Assembly: GCA_020026335.1 (NCBI GenBank)
Contig: JAHHQO010000001.1
Span: 248,001 to 312,000 of the forward strand
DNA from: Alistipes sp.
Lineage (GTDB): Bacteria; Bacteroidota; Bacteroidia; Bacteroidales; Rikenellaceae
Length of the DNA: 64,000 nt
Direction: 5' to 3'
Positions within the stretch are counted from its first letter, which is position 1, and the number at the start of each line of letters is the position of its first letter. The translations under genes and the position numbers were made by a program. Under the pieces are notes generated by a model. The model saw nothing but the letters and a program-made list of their open reading frames with translations, was not told the origin of the DNA and ran no database searches. This document shows positions 54,864 through 63,258 of the stretch, piece by piece.

Positions 54864-55091
54864 GTATGACGGTGAGGGCGCGTTCTGTGGCTGTGGCTGT
54901 ACTTGCTCTTGCGAAAATCGTCCTTGCCTGCCGTCCTGCACCGCACTACGCACCGACTCACGCTCGACCCCAATGCCTGCTCCCGTGCGCCACCGTCCTC
55001 GCGCACCATGTCTGCGCCTTGTAAACCCTCCGCACCCAACTTTGCACCCAGCACCGTGTGCGCCCTCCCCCGCACCCTCGCGAGCAAATAC
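54864..55091. other. C-rich intergenic spacer (copy 1)
   Basis: Pyrimidine/C-rich on the plus strand, no gene. Its right end resembles that of the 55540-56005 spacer. Confidence 0.45.
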
Positions 55092-55125
55092 AAAAAAATA
55101 AGCGACCACACATTGTGTAGTCGCT
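55092..55125 (-). terminator. terminator of the first tRNA-Glu
   Basis: AGCGAC-ACAC / GTGT-GTCGCT stem (55101-55125) with one mismatch, preceded by an A-run, which is a T-run on minus. Confidence 0.8.
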
Positions 55126-55127
55126 TT

Positions 55128-55202
55128 TGGTAGTGGATAGGGGATTCGAACCCCTATGTCATGCGTGAGAGGCATGTATCCTAGCCCTTAGATGAATCCA
55201 CC
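55128..55202 (-). tRNA. tRNA-Glu(CTC), copy 1
   Basis: Acceptor GGTGGAT/ATCCACT (G-T first pair), anticodon stem CATGC/GCATG with loop CTCTCAC (anticodon CTC), T-arm AGGGG TTCGAAT CCCCT, discriminator A and an encoded CCA. Identical to the second copy over its length. Confidence 0.92.
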
Positions 55203-56005
55203 ATTAGGTTTTTTTTGACGGTGCAAAGATAAATTCTTTTTTCTTATCTGCCAAATTTTTTTTCATCAGTTTGTTCAATTTATTTGTCAAATGTGGCTCT
55301 CCGTGCGTCTGAACGGGATTTTTGCGATGAAAAAATATGCGATTTCCTGCCGTCGGGTGGTAAATTTCCCTATTGGAAAGGGCGGTTTTGCCCGTTTGGG
55401 ACGGTGAAAAGTGTAGAAATCTGACGGAGGGGTGCATGAAATACGCCCTGTCGGGGCGAATTTTACCCCGATTTGTGAGGTCGGGGTGGCAGTTCAAGCG
55501 GAGTGTTTGTCTGGAAAACGCAATGCCGATGTCGCACCATGCGCGTGCTTTCTCTCTGCGCGCGTGCTGTCTCATTGCGCCATCTCTCCCTGCGTTCCTT
55601 GCGCCCTCGTGGCCGCCCACAAGGCAGATACCTTGTGTTTCTCACGTACAGCCGCGAGTAACCATCCACACGCTCCATATTTGCCCCCTGTGTTCGCCGC
55701 ACAGACACTATATATATAAGTGCCGTTCGCTTGCCATATTCAGCGTTTCGGGTCTCTGTGGGGCATTGCCACGCGTTTGGTGTCCCGCACGCCCGACTGC
55801 ATCGCAAACTCGCAGTCGCACCCGATGCAACGGCATGAGAGTCGTGTATCGCCCTGCGTCCGCGCATCATGTCTGCCTGCATCGCCCGCCACCGTCCATG
55901 CTTGCCCTTCCGCCCGTCTGCGCCCGGTACTCGCGCTCCGTGTCCGTGCCTTGTGCTCTGCACCACGTGTGCGCACCTCGCCCTCGCACCTTCGCGTGCA
56001 AACAC
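55203..56005. other. intergenic region between the two tRNA-Glu genes
   Basis: About 800 bases. The left part holds the copy-1 promoter and a hairpin (ACCCCGA/TCGGGGT near 55467-55489). The right part (about 55540-56005) is C-rich, without a gene and related to the copy-1 spacer. Confidence 0.45.
55224..55255 (-). promoter_or_regulatory. promoter of tRNA-Glu copy 1
   Basis: Minus-strand TTTG (55252-55255), 20 bases, TATCTTTG (55224-55231): perfect consensus. Confidence 0.8.
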
Positions 56006-56040
56006 AAAAAAATAAGCGACTACACATTGTGTAATCGCTT
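56006..56040 (-). terminator. terminator of the second tRNA-Glu
   Basis: Same hairpin design as copy 1 (stem at 56014-56039), with an A-run at 56006-56012. Confidence 0.8.
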
Positions 56041-56041
56041 T

Positions 56042-56116
56042 TGGTAGTGGATAGGGGATTCGAACCCCTATGTCATGCGTGAGAGGCATGTATCCTAGCC
56101 CTTAGATGAATCCACC
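56042..56116 (-). tRNA. tRNA-Glu(CTC), copy 2
   Basis: Identical to the copy at 55128-55202: anticodon CTC, encoded CCA. Confidence 0.92.
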
Positions 56117-56135
56117 ATTGCTTTTTTTGACGTTG

Positions 56136-56167
56136 CAAATGTATGGACTTTTTTCTTTCCTGCCAAA
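56136..56167 (-). promoter_or_regulatory. promoter of tRNA-Glu copy 2
   Basis: Minus-strand TTTG (56164-56167), 20 bases, TACATTTG (56136-56143). Confidence 0.8.
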
Positions 56168-56269
56168 TTTTTGAGAATAAAATTTAAAAAAAAATGCAAT
56201 TTCGCCCCTCCATGCGTGATGTTGGCGGTTTTTGAGTATATTTACCCTATCAAAAAACACTATTCTACG

Positions 56270-57025
56270 ATGAGAAAATTCCTACGCACAGCTCTCATGC
56301 TGGCAGCCCTTGCGGGTGCCACCTCGTGCAGCAACCATAAACTGCCCAAATTCGAAATCCTCGCCTTCGACACCATTGTCGGCAATCAGTCGGTGGGCTG
56401 CGATGTGAAATATCGTTTCATCACCATCGCCAATGCCGCGAAATCGGAGGTGCTCACGGGCATCGAACGCTCGAATATCGAGTATTTCTACGGCTTCGAC
56501 AGCTATGACGGCCCCACGGAGGAGGCTGCGCGCGAGTCGCTCGACTGGATAAAGAACGAAATGGCGGAGCAGGAGCGTATCCGCCGCGAGATGCAGCTCG
56601 AACCCACGGACGGCGAGCGTACCGTACATATCGAGAGCGAGAGCAATGTGACTGACTCGCTGCTCAACTATGCAATTTACCGCGCCACCTACCTGGGCGG
56701 TGCGCACGGCATGGAGGTGTCGGAGTACCACACCTATTCGTTGAAAGACGGCTTCGAGTTGCGGGCCAAGGATTTGTTCCGCGCGGAGAAGATGGACGAG
56801 CTGGCACAGGCGGTCTATAAGAAGATTTGTGATAAATATGTGACCGAGGAGACCTCGTTGTCGGATGCCGGCTTCTTCAACGAGCCGATTTCGGTGACCG
56901 ACAATTTCAAACTCACCCCCGAGGGCGTCACGTTCCACTACAATCCCTATGAGATTGGCTGCTACGCGCTGGGTAGTGTCGTTGTGGAGTTCACGTGGGA
57001 GGAACTGACTCCCTATCGAAAATAA
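56270..57025 (+). CDS. DUF3298 (RsiV-like) lipoprotein
   Basis: 251 residues from the ATG at 56270. N-terminal signal with lipobox TSC (cysteine about 18). The C-terminal part (about 130-250: GAHGMEVSEYHTYSLKDG, FHYNPYEIGCYALG) fits the DUF3298 / RsiV C-terminal domain; the middle may be a DUF4163-like domain. Function unknown, periplasmic. A longer frame exists, but only this start gives a signal peptide. Single gene followed by a terminator. Confidence 0.82.
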   Translation: MRKFLRTALMLAALAGATSCSNHKLPKFEILAFDTIVGNQSVGCDVKYRFITIANAAKSEVLTGIERSNIEYFYGFDSYDGPTEEAARESLDWIKNEMAEQERIRREMQLEPTDGERTVHIESESNVTDSLLNYAIYRATYLGGAHGMEVSEYHTYSLKDGFELRAKDLFRAEKMDELAQAVYKKICDKYVTEETSLSDAGFFNEPISVTDNFKLTPEGVTFHYNPYEIGCYALGSVVVEFTWEELTPYRK

Positions 57026-57054
57026 GCGATTCAGGCGTGCGATATATCGCCAAG

Positions 57055-57087
57055 ACCGTCTGCCCGGTGGGTGGACGGTTTTTTTTT
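57055..57087 (+). terminator. terminator after the DUF3298 gene
   Basis: ACCGTC (57055-57060) pairs with GACGGT (57074-57079), then nine T. Confidence 0.8.
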
Positions 57088-57191
57088 GTGCCGTACGGGC
57101 GACAAGGGGAGAGTGTGCCGATGGAGCGGGAAAAAAGGTGAGAGGTGACGGTGGGCGGAGTGGCCGATGCGGAGGTTGGGCTGTGGATATA

Positions 57192-57394
57192 AAATAAAAA
57201 AGGCCCGAATCTTGCGATTCAGACCTTTTTTTTCGTCAGGGCACCACCCCTTCCGAAAAATAGAGGTTTAATCGGAGGTATTCGACTCTTGGACGAGCAC
57301 CGCCCTAAAGTCTTAGTAACCGCGAATTCGGTTACAACCTGCCGACTTCCTCAACCAACCTAAAACTACTAACCTAAATGAACCTTAAAACTTC
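57192..57394 (-). ncRNA. candidate small RNA, copy A
   Basis: About 200 nt on the minus strand. It begins after a perfect promoter (57400-57431) and ends in a hairpin AAGG..GAATC/GATTC..CCTT (57199-57224) with a T-run. Its first 50-60 nt are nearly the same as in the RNA at 58400-58566, with three AGGTT words; the rest differs. GTAACCG/CGGTTAC forms an internal hairpin (near 57322-57341). No ORF of note. I do not recognise a known family. Confidence 0.6.
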
Positions 57395-57399
57395 GTGTG

Positions 57400-57431
57400 C
57401 AAAGATAAGGGCTTATTTTGGATTATGCAAA
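57400..57431 (-). promoter_or_regulatory. promoter of candidate small RNA A
   Basis: Minus-strand TTTG (57428-57431), 20 bases, TATCTTTG (57400-57407): perfect consensus. Confidence 0.8.
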
Positions 57432-57987
57432 TATTTTATGAATATTATAAATATATTTAATAATTTGGTAACATTAGACCCCTTCAGAGTGTACTCCGAG
57501 GCCGATTTTGGACGCAAAAATTTTTGTTACTTTTTTACGATTGTATATTTCGAAGGAAAGTTTTTGTGGCTTGAAACTGGTTTTTCCGCTGAAATAACTT
57601 TGAAACATTACGAAACGAAACCGAAACGAGGTTTTGAATTGAGAAAGCGGAAAACTGTGTGTTTCGGATAAAAAGTTAAATTTTGTCCTTTTCGTAATGT
57701 TAACATTCGCTTAACATTTCGGCGGAAAAAATGGGGTCGTCGGAGTGTTTTTGTGAATTTTCGGGGGAGTTGCACCTCAAAAACGAGGGCAAAGGTCGGC
57801 GCGGAGACGGAGGTTAGGCAGGCGTCTACCCGAAAAATAATCGGAGAACGGAGAGGTGGTTTTCTCTGTTTTGAGGGCTTGTCTATGGGGGGGGCCGTGA
57901 TGCCCGATTTCAGCCTTGTTTGCCAATCGGGAAAAAGGAAGTTTCGGACAATGACTGCGGAGGGGAAAGATGGGTTCGCTAATAGTA
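57432..57987. other. intergenic region without supported genes
   Basis: AT-rich at left, mixed at right; includes a hairpin CCCGATT/AATCGGG (about 57903-57931). ORFs here lack family resemblance and good starts. Confidence 0.4.
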
Positions 57988-58185
57988 TTATAGTTTATCG
58001 TAGTACATGCAGTTGAACCCCACCATGACACACGACGTGATTACCATACGTACAATACATATTATAATCCATTGCTTTTTTCGTAATTGTGTGGCTTTGT
58101 GCAGGTCTTTCCCGGCCGAAAAAAGAATGTAAAGAAAAACGATATTCAGTACGGCGTATAATATTACAAATGTATGGTGTGTCAT
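57988..58185 (-). CDS. small two-helix membrane protein
   Basis: 65 residues from the ATG at 58183-58185: TM1 (about 5-22), a basic loop, TM2 (about 38-58). Not recognised. An in-frame ATG at 58257, just after a -7 box, would add 24 polar residues; the later start, preceded by AGGAATT, seems better. No neighbours in operon. Confidence 0.45.
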   Translation of the reverse strand: MTHHTFVILYAVLNIVFLYILFSAGKDLHKATQLRKKQWIIICIVRMVITSCVMVGFNCMYYDKL

Positions 58186-58272
58186 AATTCCTGTAATCTG
58201 TTTCCTGCCCCGTGTCGGGCTGGTTTGTGGTGATGGGGTGCCGGCATCAGCCGACATATTCCCTCGATGTCC

Positions 58273-58280
58273 CAAATTTA
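58273..58280 (-). promoter_or_regulatory. -7 element of the small membrane protein gene
   Basis: TAAATTTG on the minus strand; the -33 is not evident. Confidence 0.4.
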
Positions 58281-58399
58281 CACAAAAAATGAGGAGTTCT
58301 GCTGAATTTCTATCCCTCAAAAGATGAATTTTTTGCTGGAAATAGCGGGGGAGTCCGTCTCCTCTGCACCGTCCATTCCTCCCGATGCACCACCGCCAA

Positions 58400-58566
58400 A
58401 AAATAAAAAAAGGCTCGGCAATGCCGAACCTTTGTCTATTGCGTCACAACCGTAAAGGGTTGTGTAATAAGCAAAAAAAAAGGAAACTTTGGAATTTGGA
58501 CCTCTCCAAAAACCTTTGTTTCCTCACCAACCTAAAACTACTAACCTAAATGAACCTTAAAACTTC
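58400..58566 (-). ncRNA. candidate small RNA, copy B
   Basis: About 165 nt on the minus strand, paralogous to the RNA at 57192-57394 in promoter and first 50-60 nt. It contains two terminator-like hairpins: GGAAAC..GTTTCC (58482-58523) followed by nine T on minus, and AAAGGTTCGGC/GCCGAGCCTTT (58409-58433) with a T-run. A small hairpin ACAACC/GGTTGT lies between. The first may terminate most transcripts, giving a short form of about 95 nt. Confidence 0.6.
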
Positions 58567-58571
58567 GTGTG

Positions 58572-58603
58572 CAAAGATAAGGCGAAAATATATACCGTGC
58601 AAG
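58572..58603 (-). promoter_or_regulatory. promoter of candidate small RNA B
   Basis: Minus-strand CTTG (58600-58603), 20 bases, TATCTTTG (58572-58579). Confidence 0.75.
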
Positions 58604-58710
58604 TGTTTATTAAATTATTTCACAAAATTTAACAATTTCTTTAGAAATGGAATTTCGCAAAATGTACGAATATGAGTGTTATATTGTTGAATATCAGTGT
58701 GATAATCGCT

Positions 58711-59496
58711 TTATTCGGCGCGATGTCCAAAATTGATGTACGACTGCCAAAAACGCCACATTTTCTTCTTGTTCCAGCTGTGACATCCCATCGGCAGCTG
58801 CTTGCCCGTGAGTCGATAGCAATATGAGGGGTTGGTGTCGAAGGCAAATTTCAGTGCTTCGTCAGTCGTGGGATAGTGAAAATCGGCGGGTACGGTCGCC
58901 CAAAAGACATCTTCGTTGTAGAGATGGTGGGGGGTGGCGATGTAACGCTCGATGGTCGCGCGCTTCTCCCGACAGATGCGGATAAACGATGATACCTTGC
59001 GCAGCGACAGACCGCCGTTGCCGATGCGGTCGTAGAGAATCTGTCGTGTGGCTGTGCCCGTACGCTTCGCCCATGTGCGGCGCAGACACATATACTGCTT
59101 CACGAGGGGCAGGTTGTACACCGCACGCTTGACCCACGGTGCTGCCACGCAGTCATAGCCTGTCGCGCACCATTTGTCCAGCTCATCGCGGAAAATCCAT
59201 GCATCGGTGTGGCAGATGAGCAGGTAGTCCCACGCCTCGAACAGACGGTAGAATTCCTCGGAGAGCATCATGCGGTTGTAGCCCTGAATGCCGTTCTTGC
59301 GACCCAGCCATTCGTCCGTGACCCTCACCACCGCCGCCGTGGGAACGAGACGCTCCACGGAGGAGATATCCAACCCCTCGGGGCAGAGCAGGGTGATGTC
59401 CCATTTCGAGAGCTGGCGCGTGTTGTTGATTAAGGCCTGCGCCTCTTCATCGGGCAGTACGGTGCGGTAGATGGGTATGATGACGTTAATTTTCAT
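58711..59496 (-). CDS. DUF5672 family protein (glycosyltransferase-like)
   Basis: 261 residues from the ATG at 59494-59496 (KINVIIPIYR follows). The central WDYLLICHTDAWIFRDEL with its D-x-D-like segment, CVAAPWVK and NGGLSLRKV match DUF5672, a GT-A-like family. It probably transfers a sugar in cell-surface glycan synthesis. Divergent from the GT2 gene at 59700, suggesting a small glycan locus. Confidence 0.8.
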   Translation of the reverse strand: MKINVIIPIYRTVLPDEEAQALINNTRQLSKWDITLLCPEGLDISSVERLVPTAAVVRVTDEWLGRKNGIQGYNRMMLSEEFYRLFEAWDYLLICHTDAWIFRDELDKWCATGYDCVAAPWVKRAVYNLPLVKQYMCLRRTWAKRTGTATRQILYDRIGNGGLSLRKVSSFIRICREKRATIERYIATPHHLYNEDVFWATVPADFHYPTTDEALKFAFDTNPSYCYRLTGKQLPMGCHSWNKKKMWRFWQSYINFGHRAE

Positions 59497-59543
59497 TACA
59501 GGGTATATGGGTCGCGACACGGTCAAACGACTTGAAATTAATC

Positions 59544-59551
59544 CAAAGATA
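59544..59551 (-). promoter_or_regulatory. -7 element of the DUF5672 gene
   Basis: TATCTTTG on the minus strand, 48 bases before the start; no clear -33. Confidence 0.45.
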
Positions 59552-59699
59552 CAATTTTATTTCCATTTTGAAGAAGAAAATGCAAGAAAATACCCTCTCT
59601 GAGGCATCTTGAGGGAGTGTGCCGGAATTTTGGTATTGACTGTGTCGAAAAAAATGTGTAGCTTACACACCAAAATTAACTCTTTATTTATCAATTCTA

Positions 59700-60488
59700 A
59701 TGACTGTATCACTGATTATTGCAACTTATAATTGGCCCGATGCACTGCGTTTGTGTTTGGAGAGTGTGATGCGCCAGCGTGTGATGCCCGATGAGATTAT
59801 TATTGCCGATGACGGTTCCGAAGCCCCTACGCGCCAGGTGGTGGAGCATTACCGGGGTATTTCGCCTGTGCCCGTCATTCACGTATGGCAGGAGGACAAA
59901 GGCTTTCGTCTGGCAGAAATCCGCAACAAGGGGATTGCCGTAGCCAAGGGTCAATACATCATTCAAATCGATGGAGACCTGATTCTCAACGACCATTTCG
60001 TCTATGACCACAAACAAATGGCGGAACGCGGATATTTCGTGTCAGGCACCCGTGCGATGGTCAGCCCGACAAGGACACATGCGATGTTGCAGAGTAGATA
60101 TTCACCGCTGAGATGGTATAGCGGCGGTGTGTATCATCGTTTGAACTCCATACGAAGCAGAGTGGGTCGATTGATATTTACCCGAATGGCGAAATATCGC
60201 TATGTCAAGGGGTGTAACATGGCTTTTTGGCGCGATGACCTGCTGAAGGTGAACGGCTATGACGAGAATTTCGTGGGCTGGGGTGGCGAGGACAACGATA
60301 TTGCCATTCGTTTGGGCAATGCCGGAGTCATGAAGAAGCGCGTGAAGTTCCATTGCGTGGCCTTCCATCTCTTCCACGGCACCGAGCGTGACGAATCGAA
60401 CCTTGAAGAGAATGAAGCCATTTGTGCCCGAAGTCAGAAAGACGGACGTCAGCGTTGCGAGAAAGGCGTTTCCCAACATCTGAAATAA
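59700..60488 (+). CDS. family 2 glycosyltransferase with galactosyltransferase-type C-domain
   Basis: 262 residues: GT-A fold start SLIIATYNWPDALRLCLES, D-x-D IDGDLIL at about 90-96, and the C-terminal GYDENFVGWGGEDNDIAIRL (Glyco_transf_7C) motif, as in chondroitin-type transferases. Likely acts on surface polysaccharide or glycoprotein; donor unknown. A terminator follows. Confidence 0.88.
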   Translation: MTVSLIIATYNWPDALRLCLESVMRQRVMPDEIIIADDGSEAPTRQVVEHYRGISPVPVIHVWQEDKGFRLAEIRNKGIAVAKGQYIIQIDGDLILNDHFVYDHKQMAERGYFVSGTRAMVSPTRTHAMLQSRYSPLRWYSGGVYHRLNSIRSRVGRLIFTRMAKYRYVKGCNMAFWRDDLLKVNGYDENFVGWGGEDNDIAIRLGNAGVMKKRVKFHCVAFHLFHGTERDESNLEENEAICARSQKDGRQRCEKGVSQHLK

Positions 60489-60513
60489 CGATTCCCTCTG
60501 CGGGCGTAAACCA

Positions 60514-60553
60514 CACAGCGTGGGGCAGTTTACTTTTTACTGCTCCACGCTGT
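60514..60553 (+). terminator. terminator after the GT2 gene (overlaps end of the opposing gene)
   Basis: ACAGCGTGG (60514-60522) and CAGT pair with ACTG and CCACGCTGT (60545-60553), then a T-run. It includes the last codons of the convergent gene at 60530. Confidence 0.75.
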
Positions 60554-61291
60554 CGGTTTTTTACACTGCTCCTTGTAGTATTGTTCCTCCTCGGTGGGGT
60601 GGGCCGAATCCTCGTACCACGGCAGGTGCAGAATCTGATAGGGGGCTGCCATGCGGTAGGCCTCCAGCGAGGGACGGCGACTCAGACCCACGCGCGGACG
60701 ATAGAGCGCGAATGTGGTGTCGATGGGCGCACGGTAGAGTAATAAATCGCCCTCCTGCACTTTTTGCTCGAAGAAACGACTCTCCCAGTCGATGACATCC
60801 TTTTTGTGGATATAGTGGTCGGGGAGGTTGTCGATGCGTATCGAAGGACCTATCTTGAAGGCATGGGGGCGTTCGTACTTCAAGATGCGGTGCATGTGGC
60901 CGATGATGTCGCCGGGACACGCCTCGTCCAACACCACATCGGCATCGGTGTAGATGTAGTAGTCGCCACAGAAGCGTTTGCGCACGGGGGCGTACTTCCA
61001 CAAGGCCTTGAATCCGATGTTCTCGGGCAGGCGAATGACCTCGTAGGGACAACTCTTGTACCACTCCAGCAGGGGCGGGTAGGTGCTTTGGTTGTCGAGA
61101 ATATGGATATTGGTATAGCCGCGCTGTTCCAGCGACCCGATGAGTTGTCGGAGGGTGGTCAGACGGTTGAAATTGTTGATGACGATGGGAATGTTGTGTG
61201 CATCGTCACCTAATTTCGAGGGGGAGAGCCATTCGCGAAATCTGAAATATCGAGAGCGAATGAAATCCTTGGTGTTGCCGAAAAGTTCCAT
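60530..61291 (-). CDS. putative glycosyltransferase
   Basis: 253 residues. NIPIVINNFNRLTTLRQLIGSL, the I-x-T-D-A-D-V segment (YYIYTDADVVLDEACPGD) and the later DTTFALYRP are typical of GT-A glycosyltransferases of Bacteroidetes. The first 25 residues form an amphipathic N-terminal helix. Convergent with the GT2 gene. Substrate unknown. Confidence 0.78.
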   Translation of the reverse strand: MELFGNTKDFIRSRYFRFREWLSPSKLGDDAHNIPIVINNFNRLTTLRQLIGSLEQRGYTNIHILDNQSTYPPLLEWYKSCPYEVIRLPENIGFKALWKYAPVRKRFCGDYYIYTDADVVLDEACPGDIIGHMHRILKYERPHAFKIGPSIRIDNLPDHYIHKKDVIDWESRFFEQKVQEGDLLLYRAPIDTTFALYRPRVGLSRRPSLEAYRMAAPYQILHLPWYEDSAHPTEEEQYYKEQCKKPTAWSSKK

Positions 61292-61327
61292 AAGGGGGTA
61301 TTTGATGACGGGTTATTGAATGATGGG

Positions 61328-62881
61328 TTATTTGATGTAGGTTTTTACGGCTGCGGCGATGTTCTCACCGTCCAAAGCCGCGGAGATGATACCGCCGGCA
61401 TAACCTGCGCCCTCGCCTGCGGGGAAGAGTCCGCGTGTCTCGGGGTGCATGAGGGTGTCGGCATCACGGGGTATGCGCACGGGGGTCGAGGTGCGTGACT
61501 CGACACCTGCCACGATGGCTTCGTTGGTGACAAATCCTCTCAATCGGCGTCCGAAGTGGTCGAGACCCATTCTCAGACCCGTAGAGATGAAGTCGGGCAT
61601 CCATTGGTCGAGACGCGAGGGGGTGATGCCCGGCACGTAGGAGGTCTTGGGCAACGATGTGCTGGCACGACCTGCCACGAAGTCCGCCACACGCTGTGCG
61701 GGGGCTATCTGATGGTCACCGCCGTTGAGGCGTGCCGTCTCCTCGAACTGCTGTTGGAATTTCAGACCTGCCAGCTCGCCCCACTCGCCGCGCAGGTGCT
61801 CGAAGTCCGACAGGCGCACCTCGGTCACCAAACCCGAATTGGCGTAGGGCGATGTTCGACCGCTGGGTGACATGCCGTTGACCACCGACTGTTTGCTGTC
61901 GGTCATGGCCGGCACGATGAAACCGCCGGGGCACATACAGAACGAATAGACACCGCGTCCGTTCTGCTGGCAGACCAGCGAGTAGCTCGCCGCGGGAAGA
62001 TACTCGCCGCGCTCCTTGCAGTGGTACTGTATGGAGTCGATGAGTGCCTGCGGATGCTCTATTCTCACACCCATGGCAAAGGCCTTGGCCTCGAGACGTA
62101 TGCCCTTGCGGTGTAGCAGCTCGTAGATGTCGCGTGCCGAGTGACCCGTGGCAAGAACCACCGCCGAACCCTCTATCAGCTCGTCACCACACCATACGCC
62201 CTCGATGCGCGAATCCTTGATTTTCAGGTCGGTGACCTTTCTGTCGAAGAGGAACTCGCCTCCGCACGCCAAGATGGTCTTGCGGATGTTGGTCATGATG
62301 CGCGGCAGCTTGTCGGTGCCGATGTGGGGGTGTGCCTCGTAGAGGATTTCGGGGTTGGCACCGTGGAAGACGAGGGTCTGGAGTGCCTTGTTGTAGTCGC
62401 CGCGTTTCTTGCTGCGTGTGAAGAGCTTGCCATCGGAGAATGTTCCTGCACCGCCCTCACCGAACGAGTAGTTCGAATCGGGATTGACATTGCCGTTGCG
62501 GTTGATTTGCGCGATGTCGTACTTGCGGTTGAGGACGTCCTTTCCGCGTTCGAGAATCACGGGCTTGAGTCCCAGCTCGATGAGGTGGAGTGCCGCGAAA
62601 AGACCGGCAGGGCCCGAACCCACAACGATGACCTCCGTTTTGCCGTCCACCGACGGGTAGTCGAAGTGCAGGGGCGCAGGTTGGGGTTCGTTATCGACAT
62701 AGATTTCGAGGGTCAGATTGACTTTGGGCAGTCGCTGACGGGCATCTATCGAGCGTTTGACCACTCTCACCAGAGCGATTTGGCGGGTGTCCACACCCAT
62801 TTGGCGGGCGGCGGAGGAGGTGTAGTAATTCACATCGGCGGCCTGCTTGGGGGTGAGTGTAAGCGTGATATTCTTTGGCAT
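61328..62881 (-). CDS. FAD-dependent dehydrogenase (COG2509-like)
   Basis: 517 residues from the ATG at 62879-62881. An N-terminal domain of about 80 residues precedes the FAD-binding GSGPAGLFAALHLIELG (glycines at 88-93). Further motifs: FGEGGAGTFSDGKL, VLATGHSARD and the C-terminal GRGLFPAGEGAGYAGGI-like FAD segment (seen as LFPAGEGAGYAGGI). The family is widespread but of unclear substrate, possibly a flavoprotein dehydrogenase. Upstream starts were rejected as they precede the natural N-terminus. Confidence 0.85.
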   Translation of the reverse strand: MPKNITLTLTPKQAADVNYYTSSAARQMGVDTRQIALVRVVKRSIDARQRLPKVNLTLEIYVDNEPQPAPLHFDYPSVDGKTEVIVVGSGPAGLFAALHLIELGLKPVILERGKDVLNRKYDIAQINRNGNVNPDSNYSFGEGGAGTFSDGKLFTRSKKRGDYNKALQTLVFHGANPEILYEAHPHIGTDKLPRIMTNIRKTILACGGEFLFDRKVTDLKIKDSRIEGVWCGDELIEGSAVVLATGHSARDIYELLHRKGIRLEAKAFAMGVRIEHPQALIDSIQYHCKERGEYLPAASYSLVCQQNGRGVYSFCMCPGGFIVPAMTDSKQSVVNGMSPSGRTSPYANSGLVTEVRLSDFEHLRGEWGELAGLKFQQQFEETARLNGGDHQIAPAQRVADFVAGRASTSLPKTSYVPGITPSRLDQWMPDFISTGLRMGLDHFGRRLRGFVTNEAIVAGVESRTSTPVRIPRDADTLMHPETRGLFPAGEGAGYAGGIISAALDGENIAAAVKTYIK

Positions 62882-62908
62882 GGGAATAAAAAGTCGTGTT
62901 AAAGTGAA

Positions 62909-62916
62909 CAAAGATA
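62909..62916 (-). promoter_or_regulatory. -7 element of the FAD dehydrogenase gene
   Basis: TATCTTTG on the minus strand, 28 bases before the ATG. No clear -33. Confidence 0.45.
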
Positions 62917-63033
62917 CTAATTTTTTTACTCCGACTGCGCTATGGGGTGGCTTTTTCGTGGCGTGCGGAGGGCCAAAAGTCGTGAAATATCAATATTTTG
63001 GAGGGCGAAAATAGGGAGTTCGGAAATTTTTGC

Positions 63034-63041
63034 TACCTTTG
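63034..63041 (+). promoter_or_regulatory. -7 element of tRNA-Leu(TAG)
   Basis: TACCTTTG, 12 bases before the tRNA; no TTTG at the standard -33 distance. Confidence 0.5.
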
Positions 63042-63053
63042 TAGCTGCATTGC

Positions 63054-63135
63054 GCGGATATGGTGTAATTGGTAGCCACGTCAGACTTAGGATCTGATGC
63101 CGTGAGGCGTGGGGGTTCGAGTCCCTTTATCCGCA
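63054..63135 (+). tRNA. tRNA-Leu(TAG)
   Basis: Acceptor GCGGATA/TATCCGC, anticodon stem TCAGA/TCTGA with loop CTTAGGA (anticodon TAG), extended variable arm, T-loop GTTCGAGTC. No CCA encoded. Confidence 0.92.
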
Positions 63136-63139
63136 CTGA

Positions 63140-63169
63140 AGAGACCACCGTTGAGGAGTCTCTTTTTTT
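63140..63169 (+). terminator. terminator of tRNA-Leu
   Basis: AGAGAC (63140-63145) pairs with GTCTCT (63158-63163), then T-run. Confidence 0.75.
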
Positions 63170-63200
63170 GTACCCTGTGGTGAGGGGAGGGGCAAACAAA

Positions 63201-63239
63201 AAAAGACGACCGAAAGCACATCGCTTTCGGTCGTCTTTT
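63201..63239 (-). terminator. terminator of the sulfatase gene
   Basis: AAAAGACGACCGAAAGC pairs perfectly with its complement (63223-63239), loop ACATC; A-run at the left gives a T-run on minus. Confidence 0.85.
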
Positions 63240-63258
63240 CTCGTTTCGTGTCGGGGAA

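Noticed and set aside
55373..56047. Plus-strand ORF of 224 codons between the tRNA-Glu genes
   Set aside because: Runs through a C-rich spacer and the terminator hairpin; no domain, Cys/His/Pro-rich composition without a pattern.
57378..57671. Plus-strand ORF of 97 codons
   Set aside because: Its start is antisense to the 5' end and promoter of candidate small RNA A; no recognisable features.
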